Shown piece after piece: positions 26,208 to 34,778 of a DNA stretch of 64,000 nt. Under the pieces are notes generated by a model. It was not told where the DNA came from. It saw only the letters and a list, made by a program, of their open reading frames with translations, and did not search any database. Source of the DNA: Steroidobacter gossypii. GTDB taxonomy: Bacteria; Pseudomonadota; Gammaproteobacteria; Steroidobacterales; Steroidobacteraceae. The position numbers were made by a program, and so were the translations under genes. The stretch covers positions 62,001 through 126,000 of the forward strand of contig NZ_JAEVLS010000003.1 of assembly GCF_016801985.1 (NCBI RefSeq), written 5' to 3'. The stretch's first letter is position 1, and each line of letters starts with the position of its first letter.

Positions 26208-27206
26208 TTAGTGATAACCGGCTTCATCGACCTTACCGCGGAACACCCAGTAAGCCCAAGACGTGTAGGCGAGGATCAGCGGCAGCAGCACACCGGTGCC
26301 GATGAGCAGGAAGATCTGGCTGCGCTCGGGCGCCGCGGCCTCCCAGATCGTGATGCGCCCAGGAACGACGTCCGGCCAGATGGAGATCATCAGTCCGATT
26401 AGGCTCAGGGCGAACAGGACCAAACTCATCGCGAAGGGCAGCCAATCGCGACGGCCGCGCAGCGCTCGCCACAGAACGAATCCAGTGAGCGCCACCAGCA
26501 GCGGCATCTGCGCACTGGCGAGCACGCCCGGCCAGGCAAACCAACGCTCGTAGTACTTGCCTTCCAGAAACGGCGTCGCCGCGCTCACGGCCGCGATTGC
26601 GAGCAACATTGCGATCGTCAGTGGACGTGCCAGCCGGCGCACGTGGCTTTGTAACGGCCCCGTGGTTTTCCAGATCAGCCAGCCAGTGCCCAGCAGGGCG
26701 TAACCGACGATCAGGCTGATGCCCGTCAGCAGGCTGAAGCCAGTGAGCCAGTCCCACCACCCGCCTGCGTAGGCCCGGCCTTCGACGTGAATGCCCTGTA
26801 ACAATGCGCCGAGCGTGATTCCCTGCATCATCGCCGCCACGACCGAGCCGACGCAGAAGGCGATGTCCCAGATGCGACGATGCGCTGGATCGCGCCAGCG
26901 AAACTCGAAAGCCACGCCGCGAAATATCAATCCCAGCAGCATGCCGATCAGCGGAGCGTACAGCGCCGGCAGCACGATCGCATACGCGAGCGGGAACGCG
27001 GCCAGCAAGCCGCCGCCGCCCAGCACCAGCCAGGTTTCATTGCCGTCCCACACCGGTGCGATGCTGTTCATCGCCATGTCGCGCTCGGTGCCGACCCGAA
27101 ACAGCGGAAACAGGATGCCGATGCCCAGATCGAAACCATCCATCACAACGTAGGCGGCGATCGCGAAAATGATGATAGCGGCCCACACGACGGTCAGATC
27201 CATCAT
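26208..27206 (-). CDS. cydB: Cytochrome bd (CIO-type) ubiquinol oxidase subunit II
   Basis: This 332-residue membrane protein begins LTVVWAAIIIFAIAAYVVMDGFDLGIGILFPL, the fixed N-terminus of CydB, with WDGNETWLVLGGGGLLAAFPLAY after it. It has about eight helices. Together with subunit I it oxidises quinol and reduces oxygen without proton pumping. The start overlaps the cydA stop (ATGA) and AAGGAG precedes it. Confidence 0.95.
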   Translation of the reverse strand: MMDLTVVWAAIIIFAIAAYVVMDGFDLGIGILFPLFRVGTERDMAMNSIAPVWDGNETWLVLGGGGLLAAFPLAYAIVLPALYAPLIGMLLGLIFRGVAFEFRWRDPAHRRIWDIAFCVGSVVAAMMQGITLGALLQGIHVEGRAYAGGWWDWLTGFSLLTGISLIVGYALLGTGWLIWKTTGPLQSHVRRLARPLTIAMLLAIAAVSAATPFLEGKYYERWFAWPGVLASAQMPLLVALTGFVLWRALRGRRDWLPFAMSLVLFALSLIGLMISIWPDVVPGRITIWEAAAPERSQIFLLIGTGVLLPLILAYTSWAYWVFRGKVDEAGYH

Positions 27207-28609
27207 GGCCGTTCTCCTTCTACCGCTGGCGCCGGTGTGATGCCGGCGGTGCGCACCGGGCCTTGGGTCGGCTCGGCGGTTTCGTGCCGCTGCGGTGGCT
27301 TCGCCATCAGCCGGAGGATGTACCAGACGCCCGCGCCGAACACGCAGAAGTAGACAACTATGAACGCGAGCAAAGATGTCGCAACCGCCGGCGCATCCAG
27401 CGGCGCCGAGGCTTCCGCGGTTTGCAGCAGACCGTGGATGACCCAGGGTTGCCGACCCACTTCAGTGGTGATCCACCCGGCGATCACCGCGACGAATCCC
27501 GAGGGCCCCAACGCCACCGCCGTCCGATGTAACGCACGCCACGAATACAGCGTGCCGCGGAGTCTGGCGACGAGGCTCCACGCACCAACTGCGAGCATCG
27601 CCACTCCCATCGCGACCATGATGCGAAAGGTCCAGAAGACGATCTCCACGGGCGGTTCGAGATCGTCGGGAATGGTATCGAGGCCGGCCAGCGGCGCATT
27701 CGCATCATGCTTGAGAATCAACGAGGACGCCTTGGGAATCTGCACGGCGTAGTCGACCCGTTTGGCTTCGCTGTCGGGAATTCCGAACAGGATCAGCGGC
27801 GCGCCCTCAGGATGGCTGTCATAGTGACCTTCCATCGCCATGATTTTCGCCGGCTGATGCTCCATCGTATTCAGGCCGTGCAGATCTCCGAGCAAGATCT
27901 GGACGGGCGCGACCAGGGCCGCCATCCACATCGCCATCGAGAACATCTTGCGCGCCCCGAGATTGCCTTGGTCCTTGAGCAGATGCCATGCGCCCACTGC
28001 CCCGACGACCATCGCGGTGGTGAGATAGGCCGCGGTCACCGTGTGCGTGAGGCGATACGGGAAGCTCGGGTTGAAAATGATTGCCCACCAGCTCGGCCCC
28101 GGCACGAACTGCCCGTTGGCGGCGATCTCATAGCCGGCGGGCGTGTGCATCCAGCTGTTCACCGAAAGGATCCAGAACGCGGAGATGCACGTCCCCAGCG
28201 CGACCATGCAAGTGGCCGCGAAATGCAGGCGAGGTCCCACCTTGTTGATGCCGAACAGCATCACGCCGAGAAAGCCGGCTTCCAGAAAGAAGGCGGTCAA
28301 TACTTCGTAGGCCATCAATGGCCCGATCACAGGCCCGGCCCTATCGGAGAACACCGACCAGTTGGTGCCGAATTGATAGGACATGACGATGCCCGACACC
28401 ACGCCCATCGCGAACGTGAGTGCGAAGATCTTCAGCCAGTAGCGGTACAGATTTGCATAGACGCCGCGGCCGGTCTTCAGCCACGACGCCTCCAGCACCA
28501 TCAGGTAGCTGGCCAGGCCGATGGTGAACGCCGGAAAGATGAAATGAAAGCTGACGGTGAATGCGAACTGCAGGCGGGCGAGCAGCAGGGCATCGAAGCT
28601 TTCGAACAT
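27203..28609 (-). CDS. cydA: Cytochrome bd (CIO-type) ubiquinol oxidase subunit I
   Basis: This 468-residue protein has the haem ligand His22 in FTVSFHFIFPAFTIG, the GLNTMEHQPAKIMAMEGH quinol-site block, and GRQPWVIHGLLQT near residue 390. The Q-loop is short, placing it in the cyanide-insensitive CioA subgroup. Such oxidases work at low oxygen and resist sulfide, cyanide and nitric oxide. AAGGAG lies seven bases before the ATG. On the other side of its promoter region are a decayed ArsR-type regulator and a persulfide dioxygenase, which links it with sulfide stress. Confidence 0.95.
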   Translation of the reverse strand: MFESFDALLLARLQFAFTVSFHFIFPAFTIGLASYLMVLEASWLKTGRGVYANLYRYWLKIFALTFAMGVVSGIVMSYQFGTNWSVFSDRAGPVIGPLMAYEVLTAFFLEAGFLGVMLFGINKVGPRLHFAATCMVALGTCISAFWILSVNSWMHTPAGYEIAANGQFVPGPSWWAIIFNPSFPYRLTHTVTAAYLTTAMVVGAVGAWHLLKDQGNLGARKMFSMAMWMAALVAPVQILLGDLHGLNTMEHQPAKIMAMEGHYDSHPEGAPLILFGIPDSEAKRVDYAVQIPKASSLILKHDANAPLAGLDTIPDDLEPPVEIVFWTFRIMVAMGVAMLAVGAWSLVARLRGTLYSWRALHRTAVALGPSGFVAVIAGWITTEVGRQPWVIHGLLQTAEASAPLDAPAVATSLLAFIVVYFCVFGAGVWYILRLMAKPPQRHETAEPTQGPVRTAGITPAPAVEGERP

Positions 28610-28639
28610 CGTCAGCTCCTTGAACGATCAACTCCGGCG

Positions 28640-28761
28640 TTAGCCTATCGCTAATCCGGATGCTACTCCATTGCCGAAGACCGCTCGGTGCTTGCGTGAG
28701 GTTGGCTCGTTTTCAGGGCTTGTGTGTAATGTTGGCGTCCGCTAATTTAGAAATGGCTAAT
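28640..28761. promoter_or_regulatory. Repeated TTAGC/GCTAAT motifs between cydA and the persulfide dioxygenase gene
   Basis: TTAGC (28640-28644) and GCTAA (28650-28654) form an inverted repeat around CTATC. GCTAAT occurs three times (28650, 28741, 28756), and TTAG...CTAA (28747-28760) forms a second imperfect site in AT-rich DNA. AT-rich TTAG/CTAA dyads are the type of site bound by BigR/SqrR-type ArsR repressors, whose decayed gene follows. This looks like a shared operator region for divergent transcription. Confidence 0.4.
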
Positions 28762-28790
28762 ATATCCGTCGAGCTTCGTGCCACTCTCGT

Positions 28791-29000
28791 ATGAATTGTC
28801 CTGCCCGGTCGAAGCGTTGCGTCGCCCGTCAACGGCCGGACCCCACCGTCATGCAGCCTCTTGTGGGCTTGAGCCAGTCGGCGCTCTCCCAGCATCTGGC
28901 CACCTTGCGCGAGATGGAACGGGTAACCACGCGGCGCGAGTCGCAGGGCGAAGCAGCACGTTGCGACGAAGCCAATAACATATCGAGAAGCCAGTCATGA
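28791..29000 (+). pseudogene. Degraded BigR/SqrR-like ArsR-family regulator
   Basis: The frame from 28791 holds the recognition helix of an ArsR repressor, VGLSQSALSQHLATLREME, then VTTRRESQGEA, but the domain around it is missing. The N-terminal dimerisation helices and the cysteine region cannot be found in any frame, and after SQGEA the family pattern (YYRLADPRV-like) is lost. A separate short frame from 28752 (MANISVELRATLV) ends in a stop and may be the original start. I read this as a gene eroded by deletions and frameshifts, not as a small functional protein. Intact relatives beside persulfide dioxygenases sense persulfides. Confidence 0.6.
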
Positions 29001-29746
29001 TCTTCCGCCAGCTGTTCGAGCCGGTTTCCTCCACCTACACGTATCTGCTTGCGTGCCCGCAGAGCCGAGCGGCGGTGCTGATCGATCCTGTGATGCCGGC
29101 ATGGCAGCGCGATCTGCGAATCGTGAACGAGCTGGGTTTGAAACTCGTGATGACGATCGATACCCACATCCATGCCGATCACATCACCTCTGCAGCGATC
29201 CTCAAGCGGGAGGCGGGCAGCCGCATCGCTATCGCCGCCCTGGACGCGCTCGACTGCACGGATGTTGGCCTGCGTGAAGGCGTGCCGGTGCAGGTTGGCG
29301 GAATTCGACTCGACCCTCTGCATACACCGGGGCACACGGACAATCACTTCTCCATCCTCGCCGGCGATCGTGTGTTCACGGGCGATGCGCTGTTGATCGA
29401 TGGCTGCGGTCGCACGGATTTCCAAGGTGGCGATCCGCGCGCCCTTTACGCGAGCGTCCGTGGAAAGTTGTTCAATCTTCCGTCTGAAACACTCGTGTAC
29501 CCGGGCCATGACTATCAGGGGCGGTGGGTCTCCAGTATCGCGCAGGAGAAACAGCGCAATCCGCGCCTGGGCGGGGAGCGCTCGATGGAGGATTTCGTGC
29601 AGTTGATGCAGAACCTCGATCTGCCTTACCCGAAGTTCATCGATTACGCGCTGCCAGGCAACCGCCAGTGCGGCAGGTGCCCGGACGATCTGCCGGAGGA
29701 CTTGCAACAGTATTGCCGGCAGATGCAGCCAAGCGTGCAAGGTTGA
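28997..29746 (+). CDS. ETHE1/Blh-like persulfide dioxygenase
   Basis: This 249-residue metallo-beta-lactamase-fold enzyme has THIHADH, TPGHTDNH, TGDALLIDGCGRTDFQGGD and YPGHDY, which are the iron ligands and conserved loops of ETHE1/Blh proteins. It oxidises glutathione persulfide to sulfite. The end carries a short Cys-containing extension (NRQCGRCPDDL). GAGAAG stands before the ATG. It is close to the sulfide-resistant cytochrome bd and could feed sulfite to a dehydrogenase like the one at 504-2283. Confidence 0.92.
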   Translation: MIFRQLFEPVSSTYTYLLACPQSRAAVLIDPVMPAWQRDLRIVNELGLKLVMTIDTHIHADHITSAAILKREAGSRIAIAALDALDCTDVGLREGVPVQVGGIRLDPLHTPGHTDNHFSILAGDRVFTGDALLIDGCGRTDFQGGDPRALYASVRGKLFNLPSETLVYPGHDYQGRWVSSIAQEKQRNPRLGGERSMEDFVQLMQNLDLPYPKFIDYALPGNRQCGRCPDDLPEDLQQYCRQMQPSVQG

Positions 29747-30169
29747 GTCACTGGACCGGCTGGTCGTAACGGCGCAGCAGCTCCGGCTCGCAGGTCAGGC
29801 TGTTGGGGAGCGCTGGCTCGCTGACGCCATTGCCGCAAGCCATGGTGAGCCTCTCTTCGCTTCGAAAAGCCGAAGCTGATTCGGGTGGAAACGCCACGTC
29901 TCGAGTCAACCGGTGCGCCAACTGTTTGAACGGGAATCTAGCGCGACAGCTGTGAGCGTGGCGTGAGTTTTCGGGTGGGCCGCGACTCTCAGCCGCCGGA
30001 GCGCGCAGGCCGGACACCGCCAGCGAACAGCAAAAAAACTCACGCGGTTTTGTCTGCTCCGACGCCGCTGTATTTGTCAGGATATTCCATCGAATGGCAG
30101 GCCGGACAGCAAGCACCGCCGGGCACTGCGCGAAATTCATGCTGATCTGAATCATCGAGGACTGCACCG
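29747..30169 (+). other. Gene-free kdp leader region
   Basis: These 423 bases hold no supported gene. A minus-strand frame crosses them but has no family resemblance and ends inside kdp. The region should contain the kdp promoter; I cannot point to certain -35/-10 elements. Its main feature is the long-range inverted repeat described separately at 29961-30045. Confidence 0.6.
29961..30045 (+). promoter_or_regulatory. Long-range inverted repeat enclosing a GC-rich structured segment upstream of kdp
   Basis: GCGTGAGTTTT (29961-29971) and AAAACTCACGC (30035-30045) pair perfectly across 63 bases. Inside, GGTG/CACC and CCGG/CCGG can form nested stems. The right arm can alternatively pair with the following GTTTT (30047-30051) through its AAAAC, which would break the long stem. 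This is the layout of a possible RNA switch in the leader of the potassium operon; no known riboswitch is assigned. Confidence 0.4.
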
Positions 30170-30262
30170 ATGGAAGCGATCGTCGTCCTGACCACTTTGT
30201 TGCTCGTGCTGCTGACCTGGCTGCTTTACAAACTTGCTGCATGGCTGGAGCCGCGCAAATGA
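30170..30262 (+). CDS. 30-residue membrane micro-protein ahead of kdpF
   Basis: The frame encodes one helix, MEAIVVLTTLLLVLLTWLLY, then a short amphipathic end KLAAWLEPRK. Its stop overlaps the kdpF start (ATGA at 30259-30262), the same 4-base coupling that joins kdpF to kdpA. A GAGGAC stretch lies 9-14 bases before the ATG. Size and plan resemble KdpF, but the sequence is not KdpF; it may be a second small stabilising subunit or a translation-coupling leader. I do not know a named family. Confidence 0.6.
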   Translation: MEAIVVLTTLLLVLLTWLLYKLAAWLEPRK

Positions 30263-30351
30263 ACCTCATCAGCTGGATCGGCCTGGTGCTGGCCGTCGTG
30301 CTGGGGGTGTACCTGCTGGTGGCGTTGCTGTTTCCGGAAAAATTTCAATGA
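30259..30351 (+). CDS. kdpF: KdpF, small stabilising subunit of the Kdp potassium ATPase
   Basis: This 30-residue protein has one helix, WIGLVLAVVLGVYLLVALLF, followed by PEKFQ, the standard KdpF ending. KdpF binds to KdpA in the membrane and stabilises the KdpFABC complex. It overlaps the small ORF before it and kdpA after it by 4 bases on each side. Confidence 0.93.
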   Translation: MNLISWIGLVLAVVLGVYLLVALLFPEKFQ

Positions 30352-32087
30352 CCGCGCTCGGCTTGTTGCAAATCGCCTTGTATGTGCTGGTGCTGGTCGC
30401 GCTGGCGAAACCCCTCGGCGCGTTCATGGCCAGGGTCTATCAGGGCGAGCGCACGTTCCTGTCGCCGATCTTCGCTCCCGTGGAGCGCATCATCTATAAG
30501 TGCTCTGGCGTCGATGCGCGCAGCGAGACGGACTGGAAGCGCTACGCGGCGGCGGTGCTGCTGGTGAACTTCATCGGCTTTCTGTTTGTGTACCTGCTGC
30601 AACGTTTCCAGCACGTGCTACCGTTGAATCCGCAGGGCATGGCGGCGGTAACGCCAGATTCGTCGTTCAACACCGCAGTGAGCTTCGCCACGAATACCAA
30701 CTGGCAAGGCTATGGCGGCGAAGCGACGATGAGCTATCTCACGCAGATGCTCGGCCTCGGCGCGCAGAATTTTCTATCCGCCGCGTCCGGCTTGGCCGTG
30801 CTCGTCGCGCTCATCCGCGGTCTGGCGCGACGTCAGGCGGGTCAGATCGGCAACTTCTATGTCGATTTCACGCGCGGCACGCTTTATATCCTGCTGCCGC
30901 TCTGCGTGGTTCTGTCGATCCTTTTGATGTCACAAGGCGTGGCGCAGAGTTTCTCGGCGAACAAAACTGTCGAACTGCTCGATCCGGTCACGACAGCGGA
31001 GCAAGTGAGCCAGCAGACCATTCCGCTCGGACCCGCCGCGAGTCAGATCGCCATCAAACAACTCGGCACCAACGGCGGTGGGTTCTTCAATGTGAACTCC
31101 GCGCATCCCCTGGAGAATCCCACGCCGCTGTCGAACTTTCTGGAGCTGCTGGCGATCCTGCTGATTCCAGCCGCACTGTGCTACACGTTCGGCAGGATGG
31201 TGGGCGATCCGCGGCAGGGTCGGGCGATCATGATCGCAATGCTCGTTATCTTCGTGCCGCTGACGTTCGCAGTCTATCTGGCCGAGCAATCGGGTAACCC
31301 CCGCCTGGACGCTCTGCAGGTCGACCAAGCCGCGTCCGCGACGCACTCCGGCGGCAACATGGAAGGCAAAGAAGTTCGCTTTGGGATCGCACACTCGGCG
31401 CTTTGGGCGGCGGCGACCACCGCCGCATCGAACGGCTCGGTCAACTCGATGCATGACTCGTACACGCCGCTCGGCGGGCTCGTGCCGATGTGGCTCATGC
31501 AGCTTGGCGAAGTGGTGTTCGGCGGCGTCGGCAGCGGGCTGTACGGGATGCTGATGTTTGCGATGCTCGCGGTGTTCATCGGCGGGCTGATGGTCGGACG
31601 CACCCCGGAGTATCTCGGCAAGAAGATCGAATCATACGAGATCAAGATGGCCTGCCTGGTCATTCTGATTCCGCCCGTGATCGTGCTCGTCGGCACGGCG
31701 ATCGCGAGTGTCACTCCGGCCGCCGTCGCGAGCGTCGCGAACCCGGGCGTACACGGCTTCTCGGAAATCCTGTACGCATTCTCCTCGGCAGGTAACAACA
31801 ACGGCAGCGCTTTCGCCGGCCTGTCCGCGAATACTCCTTTCTACAACTTCGCCCTGGGTATCGCGATGTGGACTTCACGGTTCTGGTTGATGATTCCGGT
31901 GCTCGCGCTCGCAGGAAGCCTCGCGGCGAAGCAGACGACCGCTGTGACGGCAGGCACGCTCCCGACGCACACACCGCTCTTTATCACGATGCTGGTCGGT
32001 GTCGTGCTGATGGTTGGCGCGCTGACCTTCGTTCCGGCGCTCGCGCTCGGGCCGATCGTCGAGCACCTCATGATGATCGGGCAGTAA
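30348..32087 (+). CDS. kdpA: KdpA, potassium-translocating subunit
   Basis: The start at 30348 (ATGA overlap with kdpF) gives 579 residues with ten to twelve helices. KdpA selectivity-filter-like loops are visible: AVSFATNTNWQGYGGE, IKQLGTNGGGFFNVNSAHPLENPT, TTAASNGSVNSMHDSYTPLGG and FSSAGNNNGSAFAGL. The channel-like subunit takes up potassium with high affinity, energised by KdpB. Confidence 0.97.
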   Translation: MTALGLLQIALYVLVLVALAKPLGAFMARVYQGERTFLSPIFAPVERIIYKCSGVDARSETDWKRYAAAVLLVNFIGFLFVYLLQRFQHVLPLNPQGMAAVTPDSSFNTAVSFATNTNWQGYGGEATMSYLTQMLGLGAQNFLSAASGLAVLVALIRGLARRQAGQIGNFYVDFTRGTLYILLPLCVVLSILLMSQGVAQSFSANKTVELLDPVTTAEQVSQQTIPLGPAASQIAIKQLGTNGGGFFNVNSAHPLENPTPLSNFLELLAILLIPAALCYTFGRMVGDPRQGRAIMIAMLVIFVPLTFAVYLAEQSGNPRLDALQVDQAASATHSGGNMEGKEVRFGIAHSALWAAATTAASNGSVNSMHDSYTPLGGLVPMWLMQLGEVVFGGVGSGLYGMLMFAMLAVFIGGLMVGRTPEYLGKKIESYEIKMACLVILIPPVIVLVGTAIASVTPAAVASVANPGVHGFSEILYAFSSAGNNNGSAFAGLSANTPFYNFALGIAMWTSRFWLMIPVLALAGSLAAKQTTAVTAGTLPTHTPLFITMLVGVVLMVGALTFVPALALGPIVEHLMMIGQ

Positions 32088-32114
32088 GCGGCTCTCCTGG
32101 CAAGGATCACAAAC

Positions 32115-34175
32115 ATGGTGACACCGTACGTTACCGGCAGTGTCGTTCGCCGCGCGATCGTGGAATCGCTTCGAAAGCTCGATCCGCGCGTGCAGGTCCG
32201 CAATCCCGTGATGTTCGTGGTCTTCATCGGCAGCCTGTTCACGACGGTGATTGGCATCGGCGCCTTGTTCGGCAATTTTCAAAGCGAAGGATCGCCGGCA
32301 TTCATCCTGTCCGTGGCGGCCTGGCTGTGGTTGACCGTGCTGTTCGCGAACTTCGCCGAAGCTGTCGCCGAGGGACGTGGTAAAGCCCAGGCCGCGACGT
32401 TGCGGTCGATGCGACGGCGCGTGCACGCCAAAAAACTGCTCAACGACAAGCCGGGTGACTATCACACGGTCGAGGCTGGATCGCTCGAGCGCGGCGATCT
32501 GGTGCTCGTCGAAGCGGGCGACGTCATTCCGGCGGATGGCGAGATCGTCCAAGGCGTCGCGTCGGTGAATGAAAGCGCGGTGACCGGCGAATCGGCGCCT
32601 GTGCTGCGCGAGGCCGGCGGCGACTTCTCCTCCGTGACCGGGGGTACCCAAGTACTGTCGGACCGCATCGTCGTGCGTGTGACCAGCAAAGAAGGTGAAG
32701 GCTTCCTTGATCGAATGATCGCGATGGTCGAAGGCGCAAAGCGCGGGCGCACGCCGAACGAGATCGCGCTATCGATCCTGCTCGCGATGATGACGCTGAT
32801 GTTCCTGCTGGCGACGGCCACCCTCGCGCCATTCTCGCAGTTCGCGGTGGACGCCGCGGGTGAAGGGTCCGTCGTCACTCTGACGATCCTGATTGCGTTG
32901 CTGGTCTGCTTGATTCCGACGACCATCGGCGGGTTGCTTTCGGCGATCGGCATTGCCGGGATGGATCGGATGGTGCGAGCGAACGTGATCGCGACCTCGG
33001 GGCGCGCGGTCGAGGCTGCCGGCGACGTGGATGTGCTGTTGCTGGATAAGACCGGCACGATCACGCTGGGCGATCGCCAGGCATTCGCGTTCCTCCCTGC
33101 GCCGGGCGTGACTGAGCAGGAGCTTGCCGATGCGGCCCAACTGGCGTCGTTGTCGGACGAGACGCCGGAGGGTCGTTCCATCGTTGTGCTGGCGAAGCAG
33201 AAGTTCCAGCTTCGAGGTCGCGATCTGGCGGGCACGATCCATCGCTTTCATAAGTTCTCCGCGCACACGCGCATGAGCGGCGTCGATCTTGAAGGGCGGT
33301 GTTTGCGCAAGGGCGCGGCCGACGCCATCCGAAGATTCATCCAAGAGCAGGGCGGCGCCTGGCCGGGCAAGATCAGCGAGAGCGTCGAGAAGATCGCACG
33401 CACCGGAGCGACGCCGATCGTGGTCGCCGACGGCCGCAAGGTGCTGGGCGTGCTCGAATTGCGCGACATCGTCAAAGGCGGCATCCGTGAGCGCTTCGCC
33501 GAACTGCGGCAGATGGGAATCAAGACCATCATGGTCACAGGCGACAATCGCCTGACGGCCGCGGCCATCGCGGCGGAGGCGGGCGTCGATGACTTTCTCG
33601 CCGAAGCGACCCCGGAAAAGAAACTCGAGCTGATTCGAAAGAACCAAGCCGAAGGGCGCCTGGTGGCCATGTGCGGCGACGGCACCAACGATGCGCCGGC
33701 GCTTGCGCAGGCAGACGTCGCGGTCGTCATGAACACCGGCACGCAGGCCGCAAAAGAGGCCGGCAATATGATCGATCTCGACTCGAATCCGACCAAACTG
33801 ATCGAGGTCGTCGACGTTGGTAAACAAATGCTGGTGACGCGCGGTGCGCTGACCACGTTTTCGATCGCCAACGACATATCGAAGTACTTCGCGATCATTC
33901 CAGCGGCGTTCGCGGCCACCTATCCGGCGTTGGATGCGCTCAACATCATGCGGCTCGAGACTCCGCAGAGCGCGATGCTATCGGCGGTGATCTTCAATGC
34001 CCTGGTCATACCGATGCTGGTGCCGCTGGCCTTGCGAGGAGTAAAAACCCGGGCCACGTCCGCGGCGCTGTTGTTGCGGAGAAATCTGTCGATCTACGGG
34101 CTCGGCGGCATCCTGGCGCCGTTTGTGGGCATCAAGCTCATCGATCTGTTCCTTGCAGCGCTCGGCGCTGCATGA
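32115..34175 (+). CDS. kdpB: KdpB, P-type ATPase subunit
   Basis: This 686-residue P-type ATPase carries the phosphorylated Asp311 in [11 protein letters not shown], the actuator motif VTGESAPV, nucleotide-domain [11 protein letters not shown], and [22 protein letters not shown] in the hinge. [13 protein letters not shown] is the helix with the conserved proline. It hydrolyses ATP to drive potassium through KdpA. AAGG lies before the start, 27 bases after kdpA. Confidence 0.97.
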   Translation: MVTPYVTGSVVRRAIVESLRKLDPRVQVRNPVMFVVFIGSLFTTVIGIGALFGNFQSEGSPAFILSVAAWLWLTVLFANFAEAVAEGRGKAQAATLRSMRRRVHAKKLLNDKPGDYHTVEAGSLERGDLVLVEAGDVIPADGEIVQGVASVNESAVTGESAPVLREAGGDFSSVTGGTQVLSDRIVVRVTSKEGEGFLDRMIAMVEGAKRGRTPNEIALSILLAMMTLMFLLATATLAPFSQFAVDAAGEGSVVTLTILIALLVCLIPTTIGGLLSAIGIAGMDRMVRANVIATSGRAVEAAGDVDVLLLDKTGTITLGDRQAFAFLPAPGVTEQELADAAQLASLSDETPEGRSIVVLAKQKFQLRGRDLAGTIHRFHKFSAHTRMSGVDLEGRCLRKGAADAIRRFIQEQGGAWPGKISESVEKIARTGATPIVVADGRKVLGVLELRDIVKGGIRERFAELRQMGIKTIMVTGDNRLTAAAIAAEAGVDDFLAEATPEKKLELIRKNQAEGRLVAMCGDGTNDAPALAQADVAVVMNTGTQAAKEAGNMIDLDSNPTKLIEVVDVGKQMLVTRGALTTFSIANDISKYFAIIPAAFAATYPALDALNIMRLETPQSAMLSAVIFNALVIPMLVPLALRGVKTRATSAALLLRRNLSIYGLGGILAPFVGIKLIDLFLAALGAA

Positions 34176-34202
34176 CGCAACCGACGCCCTTGGAGAATCG
34201 TA

Positions 34203-34778
34203 ATGAGCGAGCTACGTCCAGCTTTGACCGTGTTTGTCCTGCTGACACTCCTAACCGGGGTCGTCTATCCAGCCGCGATCACGAGCGTCGGGCAGTTGGC
34301 CTTCAACAGTCAGGTGAACGGTAGCCAGATTCAGCAGGGCGAGCGCGTGGTGGGCTCCCGACTGCTCGGTCAGCCGTTCACCAGCCCGAAGTATTTCTGG
34401 AGCAGGCCTTCCGCGACGGCGCCGCAACCGTACAATGGCGCCGTGTCGAGCGGCTCGAACCAAGGTCCGACCAACCCAGCACTGCAGAGCGCTGTGAGCG
34501 ATCGTATCGCAGCGCTGCGCGGAGTCGATCCAGGCAATGACGCGCCCGTGCCTGTCGATCTCGTCACGGCCTCCGCTAGCGGTCTCGATCCGCACATCTC
34601 TCCTGCGGCCGCCGAGTATCAGGTGGCTCGGGTCGCGCGGCATAGAAACGCCAGCGAGCATGAGATTCGCAGACTCGTGCAACAGGCAACGCAGGGGCGC
34701 ACGCTCGGCATCCTGGGCGAGCCGCGCGTCAACGTGCTCGAGTTGAACCTGTTGCTGGATGCTCAGCTTGGCCGATGA
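34203..34778 (+). CDS. kdpC: KdpC, potassium ATPase assembly subunit
   Basis: This 191-residue protein has one N-terminal helix ([23 protein letters not shown]), the [21 protein letters not shown] motif and [21 protein letters not shown] followed by the C-terminal [15 protein letters not shown] block. All are KdpC hallmarks. It increases nucleotide affinity in the complex. The stop overlaps kdpD by 4 bases. Confidence 0.96.
   Translation: MSELRPALTVFVLLTLLTGVVYPAAITSVGQLAFNSQVNGSQIQQGERVVGSRLLGQPFTSPKYFWSRPSATAPQPYNGAVSSGSNQGPTNPALQSAVSDRIAALRGVDPGNDAPVPVDLVTASASGLDPHISPAAAEYQVARVARHRNASEHEIRRLVQQATQGRTLGILGEPRVNVLELNLLLDAQLGR

Noticed and set aside
28752-28793. 13-codon peptide ORF MANISVELRATLV as an independent leader peptide
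   Set aside because: It is better read as the eroded start of the ArsR-type gene; no attenuator structure follows.
29875-30030. ydaO-type c-di-AMP riboswitch
   Set aside because: Only the 3' segment looks similar; the conserved GGGGUGAA-type 5' block is not convincing and the riboswitch is rare in this group. Retained only as a test in the kdp leader finding.
29748-30269. 173-codon minus-strand frame in the kdp leader
   Set aside because: No similarity to a family, no ribosome-binding site, and it overlaps the structured leader and the kdp micro-ORFs.
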